This document shows positions 1 through 9,297 of a stretch of DNA of 58,651 nucleotides, piece by piece. Origin of the DNA: a virus; the IMG/VR virus record IMGVR_UViG_3300010430_000038, positions 1 through 58,651 of that record; one strand, given 5' to 3'. The notes under the pieces were generated by a model. The model saw nothing but the letters and a program-made list of their open reading frames with translations, was not told where the DNA came from and made no database searches. Position 1 is the first letter of the stretch. Each line of letters begins with the position of its first letter. Position numbers and translations under genes: made by a program.

Positions 1-1169
1 ATGGAATAGCGACAAGGCAATTTTTTACGATAGCTGAAGGTAGTACGTATACCGTATCATTCTGGGCCAGAGCTTTAGTATCAACTAGACTCGTTCGTTT
101 TGACCTCGGTGACGGGTCAGTTGAGGATATATATGTTAATGTCACTGATGATCTTCAACGGTATTCAGGTCAATTTGTAGCAGGTGCACAAAACTGGTTA
201 GACATAACAAATGTTACATTATCATCAGGGACTATATATGTGTGGGGATTTCAGGTAAATGAAGGTACTGAACTCTTACCCTATACAAGAACAGAAGCCG
301 TACAAGTGCATGGTACAGGCCCAGAAAGTGGACTTGCTGTAAATCACAGCGCTATATTTTCCACAATAGCAGCACCTAATTATTCTGAAGGTACAGTATT
401 TTATGATGATGGTGATAAAGCATTATCATATTATAATGAGGATAGTAATGTCACAGTCGGCATAGGTCGTGATCTGCTTGTAAGAGTTCAGAATGATCAA
501 GGAACAACTATTTCAAGCGGTGAAGCAGTTTATATAAACGGTAGTGCTTCTGGTCTTCCAACGGTAAGACTTGCAAGGTCAGATAGTTTGGCTACTTCGC
601 AAGTTGCTGGAATTGTTAACGAGACATTAATTCTTGATGGTGAAATAGGATATATATCAGCATTCGGACTTATTGAGTTTTTAAATACGTCTTCATGGCT
701 AGTTGGTGATCAATTATATTTGAGTTCAACTGTTGCGGGAGCATTAACAAAGTTTGCACCAGCATCTCCGAATCATATTGTTAGCGTTGCACATACTGTT
801 ACTTCTGATTTAATTGTGGGTTCGATTCAAGTCCACACACCTGAAAGAATAGTTTCGGATGGACTTAAACGCCTTTCTTTTGCAGCAACAACCACAACAG
901 GAACATTAGGCCAGTCGGGTATCTACGCATACACAGCAACAGGCGCTCCAGTGACATTAACCCTTTCAACATTAACACTTGCACTCGGAAGTCTAACGGA
1001 GGTAGTGGAATTTATTGTTATTGATGAGGCTGGAGGCTGTGGTACTAATACGTTGACATTAGATACAGAAGGCACAGCAAAAATTAACGGTCTGGACACG
1101 TACCTGTTAGATACAGATAACGCCTCTGTGACGATGTACACCAACGGTGTTAACTATTTCATTATCTGA
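1..1169 (+). CDS. C-terminal part of large fibre-like virion protein
   Basis: The frame is open from base 3 to the TGA at 1167-1169, with no start at its left edge. It continues in register the frame that begins at 56854 and leaves the right end of the window; joined, they give about 988 residues. The first 80 residues resemble a carbohydrate-binding beta-sandwich (YTVSFWAR, then NWLDI and YVWGFQVNEGTE). The next stretch (residues about 150-290 of this part) resembles the small beta domain of capsid-cement and fibre proteins. It sits between portal and prohead protease genes, so it could be a head fibre rather than a tail fibre. The first methionine downstream (240) is only an internal codon. 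Confidence 0.75.
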   Translation, partial: GIATRQFFTIAEGSTYTVSFWARALVSTRLVRFDLGDGSVEDIYVNVTDDLQRYSGQFVAGAQNWLDITNVTLSSGTIYVWGFQVNEGTELLPYTRTEAVQVHGTGPESGLAVNHSAIFSTIAAPNYSEGTVFYDDGDKALSYYNEDSNVTVGIGRDLLVRVQNDQGTTISSGEAVYINGSASGLPTVRLARSDSLATSQVAGIVNETLILDGEIGYISAFGLIEFLNTSSWLVGDQLYLSSTVAGALTKFAPASPNHIVSVAHTVTSDLIVGSIQVHTPERIVSDGLKRLSFAATTTTGTLGQSGIYAYTATGAPVTLTLSTLTLALGSLTEVVEFIVIDEAGGCGTNTLTLDTEGTAKINGLDTYLLDTDNASVTMYTNGVNYFII

Positions 1170-1184
1170 AATTAGGAGACAAAA

Positions 1185-3083
1185 ATGTCATATAATTTTA
1201 CACCCGAACAGGGACAAAGAATTTACCGATCCAATACAACTGGTATAATTTCTGACACAAGGAATATCTTAGAGATTGACCCCGGTGACGACACTAAAAT
1301 AAAAGTGAAAGCCCCTTACACATTAGTAACAGTTGATGTATCTGTGCCTTCTGCTATTACAGAGTCAAAAATGGAGGTGCCAATCACAGCGGGTATTGTC
1401 CATAACATTCCTCCGGGGTTTACCTATTGGATAGGTGTTAAAGATGACGGAACTGGACAACCTGAATATGAGTATCATTTTACGTTGGAAGAGTACGATC
1501 TAACTGTATTTGGTATTCTTGGCAAAGCATTTACTGATGAAGTTGTGCCTTTGCAGTTGAGTTCTGTTTTTGGAAATTTCTGGTGGTTTGGCTATAACTT
1601 TGGAAAAACGCTTTATGATTTCGCAAACTCACGGGCTACATCTTTCAGGATAGCAGATGGTGGGGTAACGCTCACCCCTGGAACTCTTTTATATACAAGG
1701 GAAGCTGGTATTTTTTGGCGATTTATGGGATATAACAGTCTATCGGAGCCAAACAAGGGGCTTGATCCTCAGACAGCAGTTACTCAGTATTTCACTTACT
1801 CAAGCTCAGGGCCATTTGAAGATCTACCAGCATTTGAAGTGGGGTTTATTGATGACGGTGCTGGTGGTAAAACCGCTATTGGTGCGGATCAGTGGTCAAT
1901 ATATAAAGTGTATCATTATGGTTCTTCAAATTTTGAAGGGGCGCAGCGAGGAAAGCAGGCCTACAACTCACTAAACGAGGCGCAGACTAGGCAGGGCGAA
2001 GAGGATACAGAGGTAAATCCTGATAACACTAATGCAGCATTTACGCACATTGCATTTGTTAAGGGGGATGCCACTGATATAACAAACACAGAGCAAGTTG
2101 TATTTCAAGCTGTTGATAATCTTTTGTCATCGTCGGGTGATCCCCTTGTGGCTTCACTAAATGAGTCCGGTATAGTTTCTTGGACTAACCCTGACATACT
2201 AACAATTAATGGCGGCGATGCTGCAACGTTTGATACCGTAGAATTTAGGATTGGTAGTGTAGACCGTACCGGAGATATTATCCGATTTATAAGAACTGTA
2301 CCAGCTACCACAGGTAATACTTTACCCGACATTTCCAATAATCCGTTCTCATATATAGCATATAATATTAGCACAAAAGCGCTTATAACTTCGAAAGAAC
2401 CATTCACTAGAATAGTACTTGATAACGAAATACCAATTGGTCGATTATGGCACAGAAATAATCTTGTTATCGACAGCGCTCAGACGATGCCAATGGTTAA
2501 CGAAACTAGCCATGATTACGCCGGTCAGCTATTGGCCTTTTCTGCACTAAGACAAGACAATGTACTTCTTACGCCAAACGGTACTAATTTAAAAGTTGAT
2601 ATGGTGGATTTTGTTTTAGAAGTTTTAGGTGGTACATCAACAAACAGAAACCTCGTCAACATAGCTCAACCCGCAGGTGGAGTGGGCTTCTCTTTTACTC
2701 CTGTTCACAGGTCAGCCGGCCAAGGCAAAGTAGTTTTCGATACGGTTGTTAGTGATATTGATTTTACCGTGTTTGATGATGGCAGTGGAACGCTTGCACC
2801 TTTGAGCAACAATACACAATTTGGCATACATTACTTTTGTATATTCCCATTCAGAACGTCTTTCGATGTGTTTCTAATTCGTGCAGACAGAGAGTATGGC
2901 ACATTATTGGATGCTCAGGCAGGACTTTCAACAAATCCAATCACCCCATTCACTGACTTTGATGGTGGTCTATGTTTTGGGGCAGTCGTTGGTAGGAAGA
3001 ATACGCTTGATATAACCGCTGGTATTGCGGGTGACTATGTCTCTATACACGGATCTAACAGGTTTGGATCTTTTGGGGCATGA
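1185..3083 (+). CDS. large structural (fibre-like) protein, unknown
   Basis: A 632-residue protein preceded by TAGGAG 7 bases before the ATG. It is rich in beta-prone, Gly/Thr/Asn/Asp-containing sequence and has no signal peptide or membrane segment. I recognise no catalytic motif. It lies directly downstream of the 988-residue fibre-like protein and upstream of the prohead protease, inside the head module. I infer a virion surface protein (head fibre, whisker or tail fibre). Base composition here is richer in GC than in the capsid genes that follow, which fits a recently exchanged host-interaction gene. Confidence 0.6.
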   Translation: MSYNFTPEQGQRIYRSNTTGIISDTRNILEIDPGDDTKIKVKAPYTLVTVDVSVPSAITESKMEVPITAGIVHNIPPGFTYWIGVKDDGTGQPEYEYHFTLEEYDLTVFGILGKAFTDEVVPLQLSSVFGNFWWFGYNFGKTLYDFANSRATSFRIADGGVTLTPGTLLYTREAGIFWRFMGYNSLSEPNKGLDPQTAVTQYFTYSSSGPFEDLPAFEVGFIDDGAGGKTAIGADQWSIYKVYHYGSSNFEGAQRGKQAYNSLNEAQTRQGEEDTEVNPDNTNAAFTHIAFVKGDATDITNTEQVVFQAVDNLLSSSGDPLVASLNESGIVSWTNPDILTINGGDAATFDTVEFRIGSVDRTGDIIRFIRTVPATTGNTLPDISNNPFSYIAYNISTKALITSKEPFTRIVLDNEIPIGRLWHRNNLVIDSAQTMPMVNETSHDYAGQLLAFSALRQDNVLLTPNGTNLKVDMVDFVLEVLGGTSTNRNLVNIAQPAGGVGFSFTPVHRSAGQGKVVFDTVVSDIDFTVFDDGSGTLAPLSNNTQFGIHYFCIFPFRTSFDVFLIRADREYGTLLDAQAGLSTNPITPFTDFDGGLCFGAVVGRKNTLDITAGIAGDYVSIHGSNRFGSFGA

Positions 3084-3150
3084 TGATGTAGGTTGCTGAT
3101 TTTTCAATGGCAGTTTAATAAAACAATTAATTTAAGGAGAGGAAAGAACA

Positions 3151-3480
3151 ATGAGTACAATAATTTTTAGTGAAGAAGACAGACATAAGACCGTAAGGTA
3201 CAAAGTCAAAGGGTGTGAGAAAGCAATAATTGTCAGGTCGGATGCACCAGCTTTTATTTTGCAAGTTGAGACAATGAGCATTAATGATTCTCATTTTAGG
3301 ACTAACAATTTTCTGAACATTGTTAATTCTGGGGATTACATTCTTGATTACGCACCAATTGGATGTGGCATGGAGTTAATTTTTAGGATTGAAGAGCCAC
3401 TTGACCCTTTAGCGCATCTTTTTGTTGAGATCATTGATGAGACATGCATTCCTGAAAAATGCTGTCCATGTAGTAAATAA
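3151..3480 (+). CDS. hypothetical protein, possible small virion protein
   Basis: A 109-residue protein with a strong AAGGAGAGG site before the ATG. The C-terminus carries a cysteine cluster (CIPEKCCPC). The body is predicted mostly beta. It follows the two fibre-like proteins and may be a decoration or fibre-accessory protein, but I recognise no family. Confidence 0.55.
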   Translation: MSTIIFSEEDRHKTVRYKVKGCEKAIIVRSDAPAFILQVETMSINDSHFRTNNFLNIVNSGDYILDYAPIGCGMELIFRIEEPLDPLAHLFVEIIDETCIPEKCCPCSK

Positions 3481-3509
3481 TATAAAAATATAACAAAAAA
3501 GGAGAAATT

Positions 3510-3776
3510 ATGAGTTGTATTGTTGAAATTAACACAGTTGAGACAATGAATATGGTTTGTTCTTCAGAATGTGGATTTCTTAAAAATCCAGATAATTCAG
3601 TAAGGATAAATAAAGCTGAGGTTCAAAGTTATGAGCCAATGGATGTACCTCCAAGCTACGAGATACATTTCACAATGAAAAATGGCATGGTGATTATTTG
3701 GACATTCCTAACAATGACAGCAAGAGACACAGCACTTGCTAATGTAGATGAAGAAATGAATACACAAACAGTATAA
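3510..3776 (+). CDS. hypothetical protein
   Basis: An 88-residue protein with an AAAAAGGAG site. It is the last gene before a GC-rich hairpin at 3784-3799. No family recognised. Its position suggests it is co-expressed with the fibre-like genes. Confidence 0.55.
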   Translation: MSCIVEINTVETMNMVCSSECGFLKNPDNSVRINKAEVQSYEPMDVPPSYEIHFTMKNGMVIIWTFLTMTARDTALANVDEEMNTQTV

Positions 3777-3783
3777 ACAAAAA

Positions 3784-3799
3784 GCCCCTAATTAGGGGC
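3784..3799. terminator. perfect hairpin after fibre-like genes
   Basis: A six-base-pair stem GCCCCT/AGGGGC with loop AATT. On the plus strand it is not followed by a U-tract. On the minus strand it is followed by five Ts. It may be an attenuator, an RNA-processing site or a weak terminator; no minus-strand gene nearby needs one. Confidence 0.4.
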
Positions 3800-3827
3800 A
3801 ATTAAAATAAAATTAAAGGAGCAAATA

Positions 3828-3977
3828 ATGAAAATTATTGTAGATCAAGAAGGTAAAAAAGCAGTGGAATTTTTATGTGACAGTGCTTTAAGAAAAGAAG
3901 GTTTAAAAAATATGTTAGGTATACAGAAAATACTTGATTGTGTTGAAGATATACCAGAAGAATCAAAAGAATCTTAA
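3828..3977 (+). CDS. 49-residue hypothetical protein
   Basis: A short frame from ATG 3828 to TAA 3975-3977 with AAAGGAG 7 bases upstream. The product is acidic at its C-terminus and has a VEFLCDSALRK segment. It is flanked by two GC-rich hairpins, so it may form a separately controlled minigene. Function unknown. Confidence 0.5.
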   Translation: MKIIVDQEGKKAVEFLCDSALRKEGLKNMLGIQKILDCVEDIPEESKES

Positions 3978-3984
3978 AAATATA

Positions 3985-4006
3985 CCCCCGATTATTAAGT
4001 CGGGGG
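3985..4006. terminator. GC-rich hairpin before prohead protease
   Basis: A seven-base-pair stem CCCCCGA/TCGGGGG with an eight-base loop, just upstream of the protease gene. There is no U-tract on either side, so attenuation or mRNA processing is as likely as termination. Confidence 0.4.
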
Positions 4007-4029
4007 ATCACACACTATAGGAGAAATAA

Positions 4030-4971
4030 ATGAATAAAAAAATATCTTTTCATTTTCAACCTAATATTCAAGAAAGAAGTCCAATTGGATCTAATAGTTT
4101 AGTCAGTACTATGCTAGTTGAAAAAGAAATAGATGGTAAAAAAAGAAGATATTTTGAGGGGGTATCGTCTGGATTAAAAGAAGATGCACATAAAGAAAGA
4201 ATGAGCGAAAAAGCTGTTTGTAAGTTTATGGAGCAAGCAAATTCTGGTGATATTTTATTGTATCCAGATATCCATGGGATTAAACAAAGTGAGGATATAG
4301 GTATATTAGAAAAAGGGGAAATCAATAAGTCTGGTGACTGGTGGACAAGTTACAGACTTTATGATGAATATGATGATCCAGGACAATACAAACTAGAGAA
4401 AATAAATAATTTGTGGAAGCAATCTTTAGGTTTACCCCCTTACAGAAAGCCTAAACAAATGGGATTTTCCATAGAGGGGATTATACCAGAAAATGGAATA
4501 ATAATGACAGCTAAAGGAGATACTGTTCTTGATGATATTATGCTTGATGGTGTTGTATTAGTGCCACGTCCAGCTTATATGACTAGCATTGCAAACGCTG
4601 TGTATAAAGCTTTGGATGTATTACCTCCTTGGAGAGAGAAAATAACTCAGGACAATATAAATGGAAAATTAGATAAAGTATTAAAAGATAAGGAACTAAA
4701 AGATAAATACTGGTCAAAAAAGTTTGATGTGCAAGATGCATTAGAAAAATCTGTTAATGAAGTTATGGTTGACAAATGGGATATGAAAACTGAAAGACTT
4801 GGAATTATCTTTGATGAATATAAATTTGCAATGATGAATTTAGTAGCTGAAAGTGAAACTGTTTTTAAGAATAAAACACTAGCTAAAGAAGAAAGAAATA
4901 AAAACCAAGTTTACAAAGATCTTGTAACAGAACTTGGAGAACTTCAAAAATCTTTTGCAAGGAGGCTGTAA
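4030..4971 (+). CDS. prohead protease
   Basis: A 313-residue protein at the canonical position before scaffold and major capsid protein. The N-terminal 190 residues look like a phage prohead/maturation protease: a VSSGLKEDAHKERMSEKAV segment, then GFSIEG, and the family-typical block LDGVVLVPRPAYMTSIANAV near residue 170. Such enzymes cleave scaffold and capsid subunits during head maturation. The C-terminal 100 residues are charged and helical and may be a scaffold-like tail. ATAGGAG precedes the start. Confidence 0.75.
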   Translation: MNKKISFHFQPNIQERSPIGSNSLVSTMLVEKEIDGKKRRYFEGVSSGLKEDAHKERMSEKAVCKFMEQANSGDILLYPDIHGIKQSEDIGILEKGEINKSGDWWTSYRLYDEYDDPGQYKLEKINNLWKQSLGLPPYRKPKQMGFSIEGIIPENGIIMTAKGDTVLDDIMLDGVVLVPRPAYMTSIANAVYKALDVLPPWREKITQDNINGKLDKVLKDKELKDKYWSKKFDVQDALEKSVNEVMVDKWDMKTERLGIIFDEYKFAMMNLVAESETVFKNKTLAKEERNKNQVYKDLVTELGELQKSFARRL

Positions 4972-4972
4972 A

Positions 4973-5680
4973 ATGGCTGAAGAAAAAGAAGTAAAAAAAG
5001 GAACAATAACAAGTCAAGAAGTTGCAGTGGTTAACAACATACAAGCATTGCTAAATGAATTGTTAGCTATGGGAGCAATTGATGATACAACATTACAAGA
5101 CCCAAAAGAAAGTATGCCAAAGGAGGAAAAAATGGCAAAAAAAGAAGAATACATGGATGATAATAAAGAAGATAAAATGACTGAAAAAGGTATTGAAAAA
5201 TCTCCAACAGATGGAACTACTGCAAATGATAAAGCAGAGGAAAAGATAGTTGGGGATATACCAGAAGAGTCAAAATCAAATATGGACTCAGTTGCTAAAG
5301 CATTAGAATTTTTAATAGCCCAAAATAAAGAAGCACAAAAAAGTACTGGGGAAGACAAAATTGCGGCTGCATTATCTGAATTAACAAATGTTGTTAAATC
5401 TATTAGTAAAAGACAAGATGAATCTGAAAATGTTCTTAGTGATGTTTTAAAAGGACTTGGAGTTGCTGATGAAATATTAAAAGTTGAAAAATCAGTTGAA
5501 AAGGATAAACCTGTTAGAGATAATTCAGAACTAAAAGAAACAATGGATTATATTAAGAAGGCATTAGGGGAACGTAAAGAAGTAACTGAAGAAGAGTATA
5601 TTTACAAAGGAAGCAATCATGAGCAAGTTCAAAAGGGAATAACTTCTTGGTTGCCAAAAGCTGTACAGGAGGACAAATAA
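4973..5680 (+). CDS. capsid scaffolding protein
   Basis: A 235-residue, very acidic and lysine-rich, mostly helical protein between protease and capsid genes, as expected for an internal scaffold removed during maturation. The start was chosen at 4973 because AAGGAGG lies 7 bases upstream; the longer frame from 4934 would start inside the protease gene. The last bases carry the AGGAGG site for the capsid gene. Confidence 0.7.
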   Translation: MAEEKEVKKGTITSQEVAVVNNIQALLNELLAMGAIDDTTLQDPKESMPKEEKMAKKEEYMDDNKEDKMTEKGIEKSPTDGTTANDKAEEKIVGDIPEESKSNMDSVAKALEFLIAQNKEAQKSTGEDKIAAALSELTNVVKSISKRQDESENVLSDVLKGLGVADEILKVEKSVEKDKPVRDNSELKETMDYIKKALGERKEVTEEEYIYKGSNHEQVQKGITSWLPKAVQEDK

Positions 5681-5681
5681 A

Positions 5682-7085
5682 ATGAATAGTTTAATTAATC
5701 AATACAATAAATATAGAGAAAGCAATCTATTACAAAAAGCACTTACCTCAGCAACTGGAGTTGGTGAAGCATTAATCCCTCAAAATTTAGAGAAAGAGAT
5801 TACAAATACTATTATCAGGCTTAGTCCTGAAATGGCATTAGTTTACATGAAAAAAATTGCAGGTAAAACACATGAATTCAACCGTTTAACAGCACTTCCA
5901 AGAACAGGTGGTGCAATGGGCGAGGCAGCAAGTACTATTACTTCAAATTCACAAACAATAAGAGACAATGTACAACTTAAGATTATAAGAAGAAAAGGAG
6001 AAATTACAAATTTCTTACAAGATACTTCACAAGAATACATTGATGCAGCAGCGTATGAGACAGAGAATTTACTGCAACAGCATATATATGATCTTATAAA
6101 CACTATTGTGTACGGTAATGGTACTGCTAATCCATATGAATTTGATGGTCTTGATACATTGATTTCTACAAATAGACTTTTACCAACTGATAGGTACGGA
6201 GACACTCTTGCAGATCTTTCAACTTTTGACACAATGATTGATAAATCAAATAGAGCAGGAGGAGCTAGACACAAAAGATGTTTAATAATGTCCCCTGAAC
6301 TATTATCAAAAACTTCTCAATTATTAGACAACGTAAGACTTAACCAAGGTTTATTACAAGGGGGACTTACTCAGGTAAATATAAATGGTGGTTGGAGATT
6401 GAATGCGTATAGGGATATACCAATTATTGAATCAACAGGAACACGACCTACTAATGAAGATACTGCTCTAACTACCTATTATGGTACTCTTGGAAGTTCA
6501 ACAGCTGCTACTGGTGGTACTGTTGCAGCGGATACTTATTATATTCAAATTGCAGCTGTTACTGAAGAAGGGGAACAACTAGCAAGTGCGGAAATTACAC
6601 AAGTAACAACAGGAACTACTTCAACATTAACAATCACATGGGAATTTGTAGCAAATGCATACAGATATAAGATATATTCTAGTGGAACAACTAGTGTAGA
6701 TAAAACTCTTGTAAGAGTAGTAGCAGCAGATGAATACAATGCCGTTGGTACAATAACAGGTAAAACAGAATCTTATACATTTCTAACTAACCCATTAGCA
6801 GCAGATACAAGTGTACCTACTTCAATGCAATCTGATGTACAACTTGAAAAAGAAACAGCCCATGACGTACCTGAACAAGTTTTCTTGTGGGACTTAGATC
6901 CTATTCAAGGTCTTGGTAAAGTACCTTTTACAAATTCAGGTGGATCCCGATTCAGTGGAATTGTTACAATTGAACAACTTGCAAGAACAGACGATAATAT
7001 ACCAATGTTGATTAAATCTTATTTGGCTTTAACTCCATCTTTTGAAAGAACATCAATATACAAACGTGGTGTAAGGACAGCATAA
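5682..7085 (+). CDS. major capsid protein with inserted domain
   Basis: A 467-residue HK97-fold-like capsid subunit. The N-arm and E-loop region are followed by a conserved stretch around residues 110-260 (TIVYGNGTANPYEFDGL; AGGARHKRCLIMSPELL) and a C-terminal P/A-domain block near residues 390-460. Between residues about 262 and 380 lies an extra Thr/Ala-rich beta domain (TYYIQIAAVTEEGEQLAS, ANAYRYKIYSSG) typical of Ig/FN3-like insertions that project from capsids. It follows the scaffold by one base and overlaps the next start by one. Confidence 0.85.
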   Translation: MNSLINQYNKYRESNLLQKALTSATGVGEALIPQNLEKEITNTIIRLSPEMALVYMKKIAGKTHEFNRLTALPRTGGAMGEAASTITSNSQTIRDNVQLKIIRRKGEITNFLQDTSQEYIDAAAYETENLLQQHIYDLINTIVYGNGTANPYEFDGLDTLISTNRLLPTDRYGDTLADLSTFDTMIDKSNRAGGARHKRCLIMSPELLSKTSQLLDNVRLNQGLLQGGLTQVNINGGWRLNAYRDIPIIESTGTRPTNEDTALTTYYGTLGSSTAATGGTVAADTYYIQIAAVTEEGEQLASAEITQVTTGTTSTLTITWEFVANAYRYKIYSSGTTSVDKTLVRVVAADEYNAVGTITGKTESYTFLTNPLAADTSVPTSMQSDVQLEKETAHDVPEQVFLWDLDPIQGLGKVPFTNSGGSRFSGIVTIEQLARTDDNIPMLIKSYLALTPSFERTSIYKRGVRTA

Positions 7086-7522
7086 TGCCAGTAAAAACTA
7101 CAAAAGAAAGGGAAGAAGAGTTGAAAGACTCTTCTCCTAAAATAAAATTAAAAGAATCCGAGAAAGATGAAGGTGAAAAAAAGATTAAAATGTATTTGCC
7201 CCAAATAACAGTTAAAGGTAAATATACCCTTATACTTAATTACAAGGGAAAAAAAGAAGAGATACAGTCAAAAAATGGTATAGTAGAAGTTTCAAAAAAT
7301 GAGATTGATAAATATAAATCTTGCGGATTTAAAAGAGGCGAAAGTAAACCAAAAAACTTTTATTGGTACTATTGCAGTGAATACTCTAATAAAAGTTTTA
7401 ACCTTATTTTAGATGATGGGACTAAAATATCAATTGATAAGGGTCTTGCATATCCTAAAAATAAATACCAGGAGAGCCAACTTATCAAAAATCATTTTAA
7501 AATATATAAACTTAAAAAATAA
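7085..7522 (+). CDS. hypothetical protein between capsid and connector genes
   Basis: A 145-residue Lys-rich protein whose ATG overlaps the capsid stop codon (TAATG). The N-terminal 40 residues are charged and probably disordered; the rest is a small beta/alpha unit with two cysteines. Its position suggests a head-associated protein. No family recognised. Confidence 0.55.
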   Translation: MPVKTTKEREEELKDSSPKIKLKESEKDEGEKKIKMYLPQITVKGKYTLILNYKGKKEEIQSKNGIVEVSKNEIDKYKSCGFKRGESKPKNFYWYYCSEYSNKSFNLILDDGTKISIDKGLAYPKNKYQESQLIKNHFKIYKLKK

Positions 7523-7540
7523 GTTAAGAAAGGGGTTACA

Positions 7541-8164
7541 ATGGCTTTAATAACTATTGCAGAAATAAGGGATTTGCTTGAAGGATATTGTATTGACCAA
7601 TCTGTTATATCTGACATATGGATTCAAAACAGAAGGGACAATTATATAATTCCTACTATAATAAATAAAATATTAGGTATTTCTGTAAGTGGCAATATTT
7701 CAAAAACAGTTTACATAAATGGTACAAACAAAGATATTATTTTTCTTCCAGATAGAAATATTATTGAAATTACCGAAATTACCTATGTAAATACTGAGTC
7801 TGTGTATACCCCTTCTTTAGCTAATTTAGAATTGATATCTGGAGAAGGAATTTTAAAATCAAAATATAATTTTGCAGAAGGTTACTATAGAACTACTTTT
7901 CCAAGAGGAACTAGAAATATAAAAGTAACTTATACTATGGGATATTCGAATGATGACATACCCGACGATGTAAATGAATTAATAGGATACCTAACAGTTA
8001 TAGAAATTTGTACCTGGATTGAGGGAAGAAGTGGAGGAGGAAATGTATCCTCCGAGGCATTCATAAGAAAATATGGAAGTATTGGAAAGTACACAAATAT
8101 AAGAAGACAGATAGCCCAAAGATGTAACACAATGATTGGAAATTATAGAAGTGGGGTTATTTGA
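7541..8164 (+). CDS. head-tail connector (gp6-like adaptor)
   Basis: A 207-residue protein directly after the head genes. The helical C-terminal part (DDIPDDVNELIGYLTVIEIC) and beta-rich middle match the gp6-like adaptor that extends the portal ring. Its stop overlaps the next ATG by one base (TGATG). Confidence 0.6.
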   Translation: MALITIAEIRDLLEGYCIDQSVISDIWIQNRRDNYIIPTIINKILGISVSGNISKTVYINGTNKDIIFLPDRNIIEITEITYVNTESVYTPSLANLELISGEGILKSKYNFAEGYYRTTFPRGTRNIKVTYTMGYSNDDIPDDVNELIGYLTVIEICTWIEGRSGGGNVSSEAFIRKYGSIGKYTNIRRQIAQRCNTMIGNYRSGVI

Positions 8165-8802
8165 TGAATATAACTTTCAGTTGTACATTAGATGAATTAG
8201 ATACAGAAGTTATTTTGGATACAACTACAATAAAAGATAGCAATAAATTGTTTGTTGGTTTGTATGCTTATTCTGAAGCATTAAAGTCGTGTACAAAAAT
8301 TACAAGTATAACGGATGAAACAACAATTGAAATAAATCAGCTTCCTTTAGATACAGGAACTTTTAATGTTATTTTTTCTGATTTGACTCCTTATAGATAC
8401 CTTGATCTATGTGAGGCATTAAAAGATATTCAAAATATAGTTAATGATAATGGAATGTTTATACAATTAAAATTCAGGGACGAAAGTAATATTGTAAGGG
8501 ATAAGCTTAACAGTATTAAAGCAAGAAGCAGGGAAACAACTTTAAATTTAAAAGCTAATCCTGTGCAATTTGATCCTACAGTTGACCAAATAGAACTTGC
8601 TGGGTTTTTAGAACAACACGATTTAATAGCCTGGTTCAGCAGAAAAGATTTTCTTGATAATGGCTATGATTTTAATGATATTGATGAAACAAGAGATACA
8701 GCTATTGTTATGGATGAAACTTATATTATTACGGGTAAAAATAAAAGAATTCAAATGGGGAATGATTATTTGTATTATGTTATTGGGTTGAGTAAAAAAT
8801 AA
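8164..8802 (+). CDS. head-closure-like protein
   Basis: A 212-residue protein. ATG 8164 overlaps the preceding stop. The C-terminal half (residues about 110-212) carries ETYIITGKNKRIQMGND and ends in YYVIGLSKK, a pattern I associate with head-closure/stopper proteins. The N-terminal part is a separate beta-rich unit of unknown role. The gene order connector, closure, neck, terminator supports the call. Confidence 0.5.
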   Translation: MNITFSCTLDELDTEVILDTTTIKDSNKLFVGLYAYSEALKSCTKITSITDETTIEINQLPLDTGTFNVIFSDLTPYRYLDLCEALKDIQNIVNDNGMFIQLKFRDESNIVRDKLNSIKARSRETTLNLKANPVQFDPTVDQIELAGFLEQHDLIAWFSRKDFLDNGYDFNDIDETRDTAIVMDETYIITGKNKRIQMGNDYLYYVIGLSKK

Positions 8803-9297
8803 ATGATTAAATTTACAAACTTCTTTAAGAAAAGATTTAAAGAATTCAAAAGCTCCCCTCAAAAAATTGAAGTTTTATTGACTAGATATGCTAAAAGACA
8901 AGGCAAGGTAATAGTTAATAATTTTAAAGAGGGTATTCTTAATGATTCTTTAGGATTAAAAAGACTCACTCCAAAGACAATAAAAAAGAAAAGTAATCAA
9001 GGATTTGATAATCCAGATAAACCTTTGGTGGGGAAAGGAAAAAGTAGAAAAAATTCATACGCAAATATGATGAAAATTACAAGTATTAAAAATGGGGTAA
9101 AAATCTCTCCAAGGAATGGAATGCATTGGAGTAAAACTGTTTCTTTGAAAAAATTATTTGTTTATCATGAATATTCTAAAAGAATTTTACCTCCTAAAAG
9201 ACCTGCAATGGAGATTGTTTTAAAAAATTATAAAAAAGCAATCCCTAAAATAAAGATTGATGGAAAAACTTTTGATGTGGAGTTAAAAGAGAGATGA
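8803..9297 (+). CDS. neck / tail completion protein (HK97 gp10-like)
   Basis: A 164-residue very basic protein. An N-terminal helix is followed by LGLKRLTPKTIKKK and a C-terminal PPKRPAMEIVLKNYKKAI block, typical of phage virion-morphogenesis or neck proteins. It starts immediately after the preceding stop and overlaps the next start by ATGA. Confidence 0.6.
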   Translation: MIKFTNFFKKRFKEFKSSPQKIEVLLTRYAKRQGKVIVNNFKEGILNDSLGLKRLTPKTIKKKSNQGFDNPDKPLVGKGKSRKNSYANMMKITSIKNGVKISPRNGMHWSKTVSLKKLFVYHEYSKRILPPKRPAMEIVLKNYKKAIPKIKIDGKTFDVELKER

